Below, one piece after another: positions 10,900 through 23,487 of a stretch of DNA of 64,000 nucleotides. Made by a program: the position numbers and the translations under genes. Below the pieces are notes generated by a model. It saw only the letters and a program-made list of their open reading frames with translations. It ran no database searches and was not told where the DNA came from. The DNA is from Cinnamomum chago (lineage: Eukaryota > Streptophyta > Magnoliopsida > Laurales > Lauraceae), in the NCBI GenBank assembly GCA_038049695.1, contig CP142461.1, forward strand, positions 31,441,001 through 31,505,000, read 5' to 3'. Each line of letters starts with the position of its first letter. The first letter of the stretch is position 1.

Positions 10900-11600
10900 A
10901 GGTTTAGACTGAAAAGAAGTGCGCATGGCCATCTTACTAGAGTCCATGTAAGAAAAATCTATAAAGGGTTTTTCATTACTAATGTAGGAGAATATTAGTA
11001 ATTTGCTTTTGTAAATATTTTTTTAACGGTGCCCTTTAAATCTCAGACCACTAAAAAAACGACGTCAAATTTCACTCCTAGTTTGATTGGTCACACCATC
11101 AAATTGATGGTAAGTAAATGTGTGTAAAAGTGTAAGAAAGGGAAAACAAGGACCTGTTTAACATGAATCCATTGGACAATTGGACCAACTCTAATTTGAG
11201 TGAGATTTGGGCCAATAACATGGGGAGATATAATCTATTAACATTGGGACTCTTTAACAAGTAAGTTGTTTGAACTTTGTAAGCATGTGGGGCTGAATTT
11301 TGGGCTCAACCTTTTTCACAAGGAGACATTTCCATCTGCCATCCTCTTATTCACAAACATTCATTTAAGTGGGCCCCACGAGCACATAGGACATATTATG
11401 CGTACCACTTGGACTGGGCCAAGCCCAAATTCCTATGCCTCATGTCCCATGAAGCCATTCAGGCTTGGGCTCAGGCTTGAGAAATTCAATCAAGCCTGGA
11501 TTCAGGCATTGCGTACCAGATTGAGCTCGAGTGTCCACATCATGTGGCTCGTATCCACGTTCGATGCATTCATGGGCCTGACCCATTTTCAATGAGCCTA
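10900..11600. other. Upstream region of the sterol decarboxylase gene
   Basis: Non-coding. The open stretch at 11266-11595 shows no recognisable protein. The GC content and the number of GGCCCA words rise from about 11370 onward, towards the promoter. Confidence 0.5.
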
Positions 11601-11710
11601 CTACGTGGGCCCAGATCTAGCCCATAGGCCTGCATGTCAGGTCCGGCCCATCAAACAGGCCCAGATAGAGCCCATAGCCCTTCATGTGGGGCCCAGGCCT
11701 GAGCTCAGCA
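11601..11710 (+). promoter_or_regulatory. GGCCCA/TGGGCC (site II-like) cluster with 51 bp internal duplication
   Basis: About ten GGCCCA, AGCCCA or GGGCCC words lie in 110 bases. Two units, GGCCCAGATCTAGCCCATAG (from 11608) and GGCCCAGATAGAGCCCATAG (from 11659), are a 51 bp tandem duplication. TGGGCC/site II motifs are known binding sites for TCP-type factors in promoters of broadly expressed plant genes. The cluster lies about 330-430 bases before the ATG at 12035, and no TATA box is evident in between. Confidence 0.55.
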
Positions 11711-11861
11711 GGACTGCTTTTGTACACATAAAAAGATGACTGAAACAAAAACACATAAAGACTTGCAGTGGACTGGTGAAGCAGAAAAAACAACAAAAAG
11801 ACGAGTGAGGAAAACGGTAGAAAGAAAGCAATACACCATCAACGAAGAAAATCGAAGAGGT

Positions 11862-11907
11862 TTGTTCTTCTTCTTCTTCTTCTTCTTCTCTCTCTCACTC
11901 TCACTCT
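11862..11907 (+). promoter_or_regulatory. Pyrimidine-rich (CTT)n/(CT)n tract in the 5' UTR
   Basis: TTCTTCTTCTTCTTCTTC followed by CTCTCTCTCACTCTCACTCTC lies about 130-170 bases before the sterol decarboxylase ATG. Such tracts are common around transcription starts and in the leaders of plant genes. Confidence 0.45.
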
Positions 11908-11993
11908 CTATTCGACATTCTTTCATCTTCTCGATCACACCCAGATCGTATTTTCATTCGTTTCCACCATCTCCACATCGATTTCTCACTGCT

Positions 11994-12008
11994 ATGCCAT
12001 GTAGTTAG
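11994..12008 (+). other. Minimal upstream ORF (MPCS-stop) before the sterol decarboxylase start
   Basis: ATG CCA TGT AGT TAG ends 26 bases before the main ATG at 12035. Its context (GCTATGC) is weak. Whether it lies in the mRNA depends on the unmapped transcription start. Confidence 0.35.
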
Positions 12009-12034
12009 CAGGTCCAGGAGGAAGGAAGGAAGGA

Positions 12035-15000
12035 ATGGCAGAGGGAGAAGAGAGATGGTGTGTTGTGACTGGAGGAAGGGGTTTTGCAGCGAGGCATTTG
12101 GTAGAAATGCTCATCCGATCGGGGAAATGGTCGGTTCGGATTGCCGATCTGGCCCCAGACATCAAGCTCGATCCCTATGAGGAGGAAGGACTACTCGGCG
12201 ATGCTCTCCAATCAGGACGAGCTATTTACGTCTCCGCCGATCTGCGCAACAAGGCCCAAGTCGTCACAGGTATCTCTAATCACCCCAGAATCAGATTTTC
12301 GTTGTTAGTTGAGATTGTTGCAATTTGGGGATACTCCAAATGAAGAGATGATACTGACATTGGTACTAATACTGGGTGCTTCCTAATTTATTCATTTGCT
12401 TAGCACTCTGTCTGTATTGATATGATGGTAACTAATCTAACTGTATATTCATGCTGTTCAAGTATTGATAGCTAAAGTATTTGTTCATGCTTTGTATGAG
12501 GTGCCTATACTGATAAAGAATAGTACTCCAGATCTTTGTATATGCTCACTGGGTGGGTTACCTGAATGCTTTAAATGCTTTGCGCAATAATATTGATGAT
12601 ACCCATCTATGCTTGCTTTACACAGATTTACTTTGCTGATCTCAGTACCAAGTCCAGGTTTATTATTAATGTGCCAATTCTGCTACCTTATGCACACTGC
12701 TTGCTTATGATTTTCTGTGTGTTAGTGTTAACACCACATTGTATTTTTCAAACAGTAAACACTTTATGGGTAGTTGCAACTTGCAGGAGATAAGTCTTGC
12801 AATGTCCTGTTGTGTTTTGCTTTGTAATTTTTGAAATCCCTACAGTTTTTTCATGAGATTCTACATTCTGTAGGATATATGGTTAACCATATTCAATTGT
12901 ATTTTTTGTTAATATTTTTCTTCTGAAAAACTTGGGTTTGAAGAGGACTACACATACATGTACGAAGGATTGTGAGTTTTGAAATTCCAATGCCATGTGT
13001 CAGGAGATAGGAAGAGAAACTGTTGGAAGTATATTATCCCCCTTTGTTTGTCCTGAAAAACTTGATGTTAGAATCAAATTATTTTTCAAAACACCCGAAA
13101 AGCTACATCCTTGCTTTTCACGAGTTGTCTTAAGAAAAAGATTGGTTGTTGTAGATCTACCTCCTTGGATGCCCAATACAACATGATATGTCCCATAGAT
13201 GCCATGGATATGGCAGTGACATAGACTTATACATAGAAATGAAGCATTGGACATGCTTTGATATGATCTGTTGCCCATTTTGGAGTATCCAGGTATCAGC
13301 AAAATTTTGTCCTATGGGAGTCTGCACAAGGGGCCCGCAAAAGCAGACCCCCTTGAATTTAAGACACCCACCAAAAACCCCACACGGCTTCTGTGTGGGA
13401 TTCCTGGAATCCTGTAGGAGAAAATCCCCCCGCAGGTATCATGCTACCCAACATAACTCTAGGCTAGTCATCAGCAATAATATATTCTTACCTTAGATAG
13501 CTCCATTACTCTCTCCCAAAATTTTGCTCTGTGACATAGATCTAGTCCCAACTTCAAGGACTAAGAACATTGAAATAAATTCTCTCAGTACCATATGTTG
13601 ATATATGTCATGAAAATTTCTCGAGGAGATGGAATATGTTTATTCCACAGTTTACATCATTGCTTCCCTGTCTTAGACACTTGCATTCTATTGCAGCATG
13701 TCAGGGGGCAGAAGCAGTTTTCCACATGGCAGCTCCTGATTCATCAATCAACAATTACCAGCTTCACTATTCTGTCAATGTTGCAGGTAGAAGTGTTATC
13801 TATGAATGCAGCAAAAATCACATACTGATGTCTCCAAGAGGAATAAGTTTCCAGAGCCTCACAAAGATTTCACTGTGTATGTGAGAGAGGGGCTCAACAT
13901 TGGATGGTGTTTGCCCCTGAAACTTTCAGATCGGAAGATCTTAGCCATCTGTTTTTTATGGTCTGGGTTTTGTTTTATTTTCCTTTTTCAATCATATTTC
14001 AGCAAGCAGTGGGTTAGGATCTTCCAATCCTAAGGACTTTAGTAAACCAGTCCCAGACCCCATCCACTATAGGGAATGTCATATTGACAGTATTTTATCG
14101 AACCATGGCCTCATGTACGGCATTGGCCTTATCAAGCTACACATGTGCTCAGGCCCATGGCAGTATGAGTACAATCTTTGTCCCTAAACCAAAATATCCG
14201 ATGCTTGTTTTATGCTATTGTGGTTTACAGGAACCAAGAATGTTATTGATGCTTGTATTGAGTGCAAAGTAAAGAGACTCATCTATACTAGTTCTCCTAG
14301 TGTGGTGTTTGACGGCGTCCATGGAATATATAATGGGGATGAGTCAATGCCGTATCCAGATAAGGTCTCAATTCTTTTATTTATTTATTAATTTATTTAT
14401 TTTTATCATACTTTCCTTTTTTATATATATAAAAAATCTGATGATTTTGCCATCCCTACTTTTTATGCTGCTTTAAAAGCATATTTTTTTGGGTAAATTC
14501 TCGTTCTGACTTAAATTAATTCAATCATCATGCCAAACTGTTTTTGGTAGAGTGCATTGGAGGGCATACAAAATATAAGTTAAACCTCGGTTTCTTCTTG
14601 TGTTTTGATTTTTCGTGATCTCAACTGTTTTTCAGCATAATGATTCCTATTCAGCAACTAAAGCTGAAGCAGAAGCATTGGTCATAAAATCTAATGGTAA
14701 AGGAGGGCTTCTGACATGCTGTATGCGTCCGAGTAGTATCTTCGGTCCTGGTGATAAGCTGTTGGTGCCATCTTTAGTTGCTGCAGCGAGGGCTGGGAAG
14801 TCTAAGGTATTAATGTCTTTCTACTGCTTTGAATTTTGTATTTACCATTTATTCAAGATCTTTAAACAAAGAATATATTGGGGTGTTCCCAATCCACCAT
14901 GGCCCCATCAGGTCATGCAGTCTGGGTCGCTGAATCATGTCCAACTTTTACTAGATGGGTGCATCAAGAGCCTTTGGTTCCTCAGTTGTCAAAGAATTTA

Positions 15001-18000
15001 GTTGATATCTTTTCTAGTCCAAGAAGTCCTAACTATAGCTTAAGCTGATCCCAGACGATAGCATAAATTTAGTTAATAATTTGATGATAATGATAATGGG
15101 TTTTGCTGTAGCTATCTAGACGTTTATTGGAACTATGAAAACATGATCAGGTCAATTCATCTCTTCATTTGGCCTCAACTTTCTATTTCCCTTTTTTTTT
15201 TTTAATTACAGTGTCACAGTTGGTGTTCTTTCGTGCTGTAGTTGATCATGCTTCTTTTCATATAAATGCTTGATGGTCCTCTTTTTTTTTTTTTTTTTTT
15301 CCTTTTTCTCCTCCACAAGTTCATCATTGGTGATGGCAATAACATGTATGATTTCACCTACGTCGAAAATGTGGCACATGCCCATATTTGCGCTGAGCAG
15401 ACTCTAGCTTCAGAAGGTTCCAGTGCAGAGGAAGCAGCAGGGAAGGTATACACTTCATTTGCTCTCATGTTATATTTGTGTTCAAAACTTAAAAATCTCT
15501 ACCTTGGTTTGGCTCCAGAATCCTGATAACTAATGTTGGCCTTTTTAATAACAAAGAATCATGCTAGAAAGAGATTCTATAACATAATAGATAGTATTTA
15601 TATATAAATTTTTTTGTTCTTTTTAATTATATTTCTCAATTTTCTAAAGGTTTTCTTGTTGCAATATCTCATAAAAAACTTCAAAATATATATGGGAAAT
15701 ATTCATATGCATACAACCCTCACCGTATTACGGTAAAGGCAACATAGTGGGGCCGACGAAACTCAAAGGGATATACATGATGGGAAATTTTTTCCAACCG
15801 AATTCTTTCTAAATACTCTATTTCAACAAATTGGCCCTTACTAGAATTATGCATATTACAATGAGGAGCAACCAACCCCTATTTTATTTTTTTTTATTTG
15901 TTTCCCATTTCATCCCTACCGTTTGCGTTTGTGACCAATGGAACGCCGGCCAAATGATTGTATAAGGAAGACGGCAGGTTATAAAATGATCCATCTGAAC
16001 CATCTACACACACCGGTCCCCCTAAATTACACGGATGTGTCGAGTTTTCACCAATCCGAATGGACTAGACCGTTGGATTAGGGGTCAAGTTTTCTTAAAT
16101 TTGGATTAGGGGTCAAGTTTTCTTAAATATAAAGTCATGAAACTTGTGTGCCGCGGATGAAGGGGTTAGAGGCATTGGATTGACCCCAAACTTGATATTT
16201 GGGCTTATCCAGGATGTCTCTTTCCATCACCAATCCAAACCATGCACCAAATAGGGACCCTGTTGATAGTCACTAATCCCGGGTTTTGGCACCCATCTGA
16301 ATGGACTGGACCGTTGGATGGAGGGTCTTTTTTTTTTCTTTTGAATATGAAGCTGTTAAACTTGTGAGCCACAAATGAAGGGGTTAGGGGCATGGGATTG
16401 GGGTTAAACTTGATACCGGGGTGGTCCCACATGGATCTTTCCTTCCCCCTAGTCCCATCCCCAAACGGGACCCACAATGGGCCCCACAGCTGGTTTGAAT
16501 AGGAAGTTCACACACGAACTTCCCGTAGATATTTGTTGATGTCATGTATTAGGATAAATTAGAAAAACTAGTAAGATCATTTTAAATTAAATTTGGTTTT
16601 GCATTTAAAGTTGTTATAGTTAAAAAGCTCATAATATATAAATAAAATTCGAGGGCCATTAATTAGATCGCTGGAATTATGAAGCAGGAACATATTGGTA
16701 ATGGCCCATCCCAGGGCCCACAAGATGCATAATTTTATTGTTGGAAGGTTTTCCCATATACCTTTGTTGGGAAAATGTTTATTAGGTCAACTCAAGTTCT
16801 CAAACATGGTTGTATCATTAATGCATTCTCATATGATGCTAATGCAGGCATATTTTGTAACCAATATGGAACCAATAAAATTTTGGGAGTTTATGTCATT
16901 GATTCTGGAAGGTCTTGGCTATGAAAGGTACTCCTCAAATTCTTTCTTTTGCTTTTTTCCCCTTTCTTTTTTTCACAAGGCATACAGTAATTGAGGTAGG
17001 GACAAAGTACAATGTGCACCTTCTAACTGTCCATTTTGTAGGTATTTTTGATGAAGCAAAGCCTGGAAATCATACTGACTGGTTTGCAGTTCAGATACAG
17101 GAAATCAAACGCGGGATACTTAGGAACCAGGATCTTCCAGTCAGCATGATTTTGTGGGCATACTAAATCCAGAATGGTCCACTCAAATTGTACATTCTAG
17201 CTCAAGCTGCACATATGCCTTGTCAGTGGTGGATGAGTTACAATAAAGTTGCAACTTGTAGACTACAATGCCTTGATATGGATATGGACACTAACACTAG
17301 TTTGGGGAGTTGGGATGCGTCTGGATTTTGCGAAATCCAAGACATTATCCTATCGGCACCATTAGTTTCCTGAAGGATTGCATATAACACCATATTAAAA
17401 TAAACATAATCTGATGTTCATACTGGTTCTAGATAATTGTAGTGTAGGAGTTCTGTAGATTTGCTGCAGTAGGTTTTTATTCTCTTAATTTCTATTATCA
17501 ATGGGAGAAGACTAAGATGATGACGAAAGTTCTATTACTTAACTAACTTATTTTACCTTCCTTTCACGAAGGCCAATTGCTTTATAAAATGATTCCATCC
17601 TTATTCTCTCTGATTCTTGCAAGGTTTTTATAATGATTTTTCCCCTCAAGTGCTCAATATTAAGCTGATGGGGCTGAAGCCTGATGCTTCCCATTGTTCC
17701 TTCCTTCTCTGAAGTTAAAGTTTGAAAAGTGGCGTTCATCCCTTTGCTAACTACCCCCTTTGTGAGAACTGCCATTTCGTGGACATTATTTCATCATTGA
17801 GTATTGTCCAGATAAGCACACATTAATATTTTACAAGGAACAAATCCTTTATTTCAAAATAAGGAACTCTCGAGCATGCATGGATTCATGCCAATCATGG
17901 GTAGGGAGCGGATGGCTAGGGCTACATGGGGATTAGAGGTAGACCACATTGTCCCTATTAAATCATTCTAGCCTTTAATTTAGGGCCCTCAAAGTCTAGC

Positions 18001-19258
18001 CTTAGATAAAGTGATTCTTTGTTTTTTTAGATCCAATGGCTCATATTAGTCCGATTAGTGTCAGATTGGGTGAGTGACAAGGGTAAGAGTAAGCATGAAA
18101 TGGGTTGGCATGTGGTAACCACTGGCCCCTTCACTAGACCCCTGTAATTTAGCACTGGCCTAATTTTGACAGTCATGCAAGTTTTGTTGGCCCTTGGATC
18201 TATCATGCTTTTTTGGCACTCCATCCAACTTCATCCTAATAGCTAGGATTTGACAACTTTGGGGCCCTCAAAACAGTACTTCCCATGATCAAATGTTTCT
18301 CATTTTTTGCATGTAGGTAGGTCATGGGTTGACCTTTCAAACTCCCTACTTCCCATGATTGCCATGCTATACCAGGTGGGCGCCTATTTTTTATTTACAA
18401 TAAGCCAAAGTGGCAGGGGTTCAATAAATTAAAGATCCATTTGTCTAGTTAGGTCTATCGACAGTGGGGCCACGAATCAATGATCTGCACTTTAGATCAC
18501 TAAGCCATGGTCTCATTCCATAATGCTCGATGATACTTTGTTTATCTTAAGTCAATATGTTCCTAAACCTGATGTGGTTTTGTCATGCTGAATACCCATT
18601 ATAATCATCTCTGTTTACTTGATTTGCAGACCAAGATTTAAAATCCCTGCTTCTGTTATGATGCCGATTGCTTACATGGTGGAGTGGGCATATAAAATGC
18701 TAGCACCATACGGGATGAGTGTGCCTCAGTTGACGCCTTCAAGAATCAGACTACTTTCTTGCAACAGAACTTTCAATTGTACAAAAACCAAAGATCAACT
18801 TGGTTATACACCCATTGTATCACTTAAGGTTTGTTTCCGGGAGTACTCTGCAACAAAGTAGGCAATTTTGATAGTAGTATACTATGGTTAGTTAGGTAAC
18901 CATGGAACCTAGTTTCTCTTTTTACAATTGGATGCCCTCTCTGTACAGTAGACACACATGATCCAATGAGCATCTTATTGTGTGAGCAGCTGTGACTGTG
19001 TGCACCTACATATCATTAAACCAACTCTTTGCCCCATGACTGACTTATGCGTTACCTTCAGTCCATTTGATGATATTCATCCAAGTTTTACTTGGCCTTA
19101 TATTGATCATGCAAAAAAACACTAAAGCAGCCTAAAAGTTGTCCTGCTATAAGGCCCTTAAGTCAATGGTTGAACTGATCAGACAATCCCCATAAATTTC
19201 ACCCTCACCCACACAATGATTGGCGCTATCCATGTGCTTCCCACAGACCAAGCCTTGA

Positions 19259-19329
<71 letters not shown>

Positions 19330-22300
19330 GTCCACACGCAGATTTGACCTCCTAGGAGAGTGACACCTCTATGGAGCCCACTTTTGGGTACTTTGTGACC
19401 CCCCACCTGAAAGAACCCCCCTGTACAGCCACTATACCCAATTTGACCCCTACCCAAACTGGCCCCACTGTTAGATCTGAGATCAAGTTATTTCCAACCA
19501 TTGATTGTATGGCCCATGACAATATCTCAATTATGACATTGACATCACTTCCTCTATTTAAACCTGCATTGACCCATTGGTACTGATCCTGGCCCCCCAT
19601 GGAAGCCCATGATATCTGTTGGCAACATTGTTTAAGAGATCAGGGTTGTGACTTCTGTTTTGTGATTTAAATTGTTTTGCGCTAATTATCGCAGGAGGGT
19701 CTAAAGAGGACTGTTGAGTCCTATCCATTTCTGAGAGCCGAACAGCGCGCTAAAAGAAGTGCAGGAACTGATCGACCATCCAAAGCTTCTACCTGTCTTG
19801 GAAATGGAAAGGGTATGAATGTAACATATCGTATTTTTGTTTTCATTTATGTATAATAATTGAAGCATTGCTGCTGCTGTTTTTGTAGTTGCCGACACGC
19901 TTCTTTGGAAAGATAAAAAGCGCACGCTGACCACTTTGATTGTTTTGGGTTTTGTTTACTATTACTTCATTTCTCCTGGGTATACTATGATCACTGCCAT
20001 TTCGAAGATTCTCTTGGTCATGATTATGCTCTTGTTCGTCCACAGCATTCTACCTGCAAAAATGTACACTATCCCAACTTATATTCTCTGTAGATACATT
20101 AAGTTAAAACCAATGTTTCAAGAGTGTGTTTGGATGTACCTACTTTGCGAACGAACGGTTTGAATATTCTGGCGGACAGAAGTTTATACATCATGCTGTT
20201 TTTGGGGCATCAGAGAAATTAAATAGAAGGGTTTCCATTGTGCCTTTTGTGCTCCAAATCAACAACATTGATTGCTGATATTATTTTGGAGCCGAAGAGT
20301 TGAGACACTGAATCCACCTATTCTGATTTCCAATTTCCTGTGCTGCATCATGTGAAGAACAAACAGCCACCCGCTGTGCCAGAATATTCCAAAGATTTAT
20401 GATTAGGTACATCTATCACACCTCAAAACTTGAAATTGACTTAAAACTCAGTTTCTGCTTCTGAGTATGACTCGGGACTGGTCTCTGAAACTCATGGAGC
20501 TGGCTGAGTCAATGAACAGTTGGTAAAAGCGACAATACCTTGGTCAAACTTTAATATAAAATCTTTAAATTGGTTTGTTACAGTTTTATACAATCACCAA
20601 TTCTTGTCCTTGTGTGATCCACCTGATAGCTATAATTGTTTTTTGCAGAATGGGATATAAATTTGAGAAAATCCCCTCTTCATGTTTCAATTTCTCAGAG
20701 GAGAAGACTCGTCTCATTGCTCTGTCGATGGGATCTACCTGGAATACTACAGTAGGTATTCTAAAATCTCTTTGCAGGGGAAATGATTGGACATTATTTT
20801 TCAAGGTAGACACTACCCATTACTCGCCTTCTTGTCCTATTTTGCTTTATATCCCTTTGTTTTTCATTATTTTTAGTGAGATCACTGGATGCATATCAAG
20901 TTTGGAATTTTCAACCTGAGGATTTGTGCTGCGGGGTGAGTTATCAGGCGTGCTCCTGGCGCCCACTGTTGGCCCATTCAAATGGACCAAAAACTGTGAC
21001 CCTCCCTAAATTGCACGCACGCCCAGCGTGCGTCGCGCACCTGATAAGCCTTCTATGCTGCGGGGTTTCATGTATATTGGATTCCCCTATTAGAGTCCTC
21101 TCCTATTTTGCAGTTTTTTTTTTTTTTTTCTCATTATCATTAGTGAATTTTCTATTGACCTCCTATTCTACAATCTAACAAGTTCAAGGAACTAGAAGAG
21201 GAAAACCAATAAAGACCTGAAACAAAGTGAGGAGGACATGTTAGATTGTGTAGTTACAAGAGAATACGGATTTAAATGGGGCTGAGGGCTAAACTCACAA
21301 TGTCTTCCCAAGGAGATGGGATAAGGATTTGATGATGACGATGATGATCCTACTTATATAGTTATATTTTTATGCGTACCAGGCTTGCTCTAATGTGCAT
21401 CTTCATTGTGGCTGCTTATCCATACATCTGGCACACATGCATTCTAAGGCTGACCTTCCAGATAGTGTCCATATGGATGATATATGGCACAAAAAAAAAA
21501 AAAAGTGCAATGGTTCATTCTATCAGTCCAATGGTTAGAAACGTATAGCTAGGAAGAGAATGGTCAGCATTCCATATTGATCAGGCAAATTAGAAGGCCA
21601 AGATTTTCCTACAAATATGATTTGTTGGCTGCTTGGCTGTGCTCCATCCATGATGATGGGGCCAATAATATGGAATGTCGTTGTTGGTGTGGATATGCTG
21701 CATGTGTGTTTGGTGCGTTGCTGCCGCAAAGTTTGGATTGTGGAAGAGGCACATTTGGGTCAAGCATTTTTTTATGTAGTACTATTATCTAGGTACACTT
21801 CTCTGTCTTTATGCTATTGCAAATTGGTGACTGCAAAAGTAATTGAAGGAATGATCACATACAGCTAGTTTTACCATACAACTAAGTCTTGCATATGGTT
21901 TGTTTCCTTTTCGTGTCCAAAAACTAGTAGTCAAGAAACTAGCCATCGAATTCATTGGAACTTGGATGCCTTACTTCATGATTCAACTAGCTAGATTTCC
22001 AGGTTAAATTCTTGGTTATCTGTATGAGTTTCTTCTTGTTCTTTCTTTTTTGATATTTGGTTGGGATGTTTCTTTTATTTGAAAAATCATCTTGAATTTA
22101 ACAGGTTGTTTGCTCCTTGTTGATTCTGAGCTTCCTTGGTGGCATATCACCGCACAGCATCTTTGTTATAGGTAATAGGTTTTATCCTGGATCTTGTTTT
22201 TTTTTTTTTTTTTTTCGTCTTTCGGTCACAGTTTTTTTTTTTTTTTTTCTATTGGGAGTTTGCAAAAAATATCTCTCATTGAGAAAGTTTGAGGGAAAAA

Positions 22301-23487
22301 AAACATGTAAACATAATATTCCAAAAATGATAGCAATGATGAATTAGTATTGCTCTCCATTCCCAACAGCTTTCAATGATGGGTTCAGATTCCAGTAGAC
22401 TAGAGAAGAGTTGCAAATTGCATGATTTTAACATAGTTACTTGTCAGTACATCATTATGGTTAAAAAAATCATTCTCTTGAATGTCATAATATGGGGTGG
22501 ATATTCAAATGAAGTCTTAATCTTTGCCCCATTAGTCGTTTAGAGCTCAAATCCTTCTACTCCTTTAACAAAAATGCAAAGGTTGATGGAACCTTTGGGT
22601 ATATAATTAGTGTTGAGAGTACCGTTAAGCACCTCTATTTATAGCCACATGAAACTTCTTAAGAATTAGATTAGTTCTAATTTAATTCAGATTTTTAATT
22701 TAAATTTAAAGACTTAAGATCTGATCACAACTTAAACGTGGTTCATAATGTGCTACTTATAAGTGCCAAACTTGAGAGGATCTGGTTTCTAGACTCATAA
22801 ATGGTGAAAATAATAATAAATAAAGGAAGGAAGAGGGAGTAGTGCTGTAGGATGCATGCTTGAATTTGCCTGCAATGAAGAGAGGAAACTTGGATTTGTA
22901 GTTGCAGACAAGAGAGAAAATAAATTGGTAACTAAGAAATGTACTTGGGGAGGCCTTCCATGAAATGTACGTGGAAGCTTTTTGTAAAGGATACAAAAGG
23001 TTATGTGATGAGTTGCCTTTTGGATAAAAGTAAAAGATAAAAATTGCCCTTCTGTGTTTTGAAAGTTCTATTCTTTAGTGAGAGGAAAAAAAGATGATGA
23101 GGGGCAAACAATAAAAAAAAAAAGAAGTTGAGAAGGGGAAAAGACCATAAAACCAAAATGCTCATGAGAAAGTTTAGATTTCCTTATCCTATTTTAAAGG
23201 AAACAAAAAGGTCGGGGACCCTACTTGGCTTGCCACTGACTAATAGAGTGCTTCTCACATTCTCCTCTTCTGCCTGTATTTCTCATTTCATCTTCTCTGC
23301 TCTCTGAACTTATATGTTCAATGCTTTTAATGCAGGAGTCCCTTTTGTTTTTATAGCATTCTATGTATATGAGAGAAAAGAGGAAGAAATTGATGGTCTA
23401 TTCCAGCAAGCTCTCTCCTTTGCATTAAAGCTAAAATCCAATGCCTTCGGGAAGTTTCTGACTCCTAAGCATTCAGTGAAGCATTAG
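12035..23487 (+). CDS. 3BETAHSD/D: Sterol 4-carboxylate 3-dehydrogenase (3beta-HSD/decarboxylase) with C-terminal reticulon domain
   Basis: Complete gene with 12 coding exons: 12035-12269, 13697-13786, 14231-14364, 14636-14806, 15320-15445, 16848-16927, 18630-18828, 19695-19812, 19889-20063, 20649-20805, 22105-22171 and 23336-23487. All borders are GT-AG. They sum to 1,704 bases, 567 residues plus TAG. Residues 1-380 are a short-chain dehydrogenase of the 3beta-HSD type: a nucleotide loop [12 protein letters not shown] (10-21, third Gly replaced by Ala as is usual in the plant family), Asp38 for NAD+, [14 protein letters not shown], and the catalytic pair Tyr158-Lys162 (YSATK). Residues 385-550 are a reticulon homology domain ([11 protein letters not shown], two long hydrophobic hairpins at about 398-440 and 496-529, and [10 protein letters not shown]). 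The family oxidises and decarboxylates 4-carboxysterols during C4 demethylation at the ER; the reticulon part anchors and curves ER membrane. The order and the fusion match Arabidopsis 3BETAHSD/D and RTNLB19/20 proteins; which paralogue is not resolved. Confidence 0.94.
12270..13696 (+). other. Intron 1 of the sterol decarboxylase gene
   Basis: Non-coding, bounded by GTATCT and TTGCAG. The open stretches at 12575-12793 and 13188-13496 show no protein-family signature. No transposon ends are recognised. Confidence 0.6.
16052..16445. repeat. Diverged tandem duplication in intron 5 of the sterol decarboxylase gene
   Basis: Two units of about 150-170 bases share, in order, CCGAATGGACTAGACCGTTG / CTGAATGGACTGGACCGTTG, then GAAACTTGTG-GCC-C, ATGAAGGGGTTAG-GGCAT and AACTTGATA...TCTTTCC. 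Unit A starts about 16052 and unit B about 16292. Unit A also has an inner duplication of TTGGATTAGGGGTCAAGTTT (about 16075 and 16103). Confidence 0.6.
16928..18629 (+). other. Intron 6 of the sterol decarboxylase gene
   Basis: A 1.7 kb non-coding intron from GTACTC to TTTGCAG. GGGCCCTCAAA words near 17980 and 18260 are not clearly paired repeats. No gene is seen inside. Confidence 0.55.
19263..19328. repeat. (CT)26(GT)7 compound microsatellite
   Basis: An uninterrupted CT run from 19263 to 19314 is followed by GT to 19328, in intron 7 of the sterol decarboxylase gene. Polypeptides of alternating Glu/Arg predicted here on the minus strand are artefacts of the repeat. Confidence 0.9.
20806..22104 (+). 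other. Intron 10 of the sterol decarboxylase gene
   Basis: A non-coding 1.3 kb intron bounded by GTAGAC and AACAG. It contains T runs near 21118 and an ATGATGATG stretch near 21330. No element ends are recognised. Confidence 0.55.
22172..23335 (+). other. Intron 11 of the sterol decarboxylase gene
   Basis: Non-coding, bounded by GTAATA and ATGCAG. It contains two T runs at about 22198-22250. No gene or terminal repeat is visible. Confidence 0.55.

Noticed and set aside
13188-13496. 102-codon open frame in intron 1 of the sterol decarboxylase gene
   Set aside because: No family signature, and the exons on both sides join in frame without it.
19147-19457. Minus-strand open frames of alternating Glu/Arg
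   Set aside because: They are translations of the CT/GT microsatellite and lie in an intron of the sterol decarboxylase gene.
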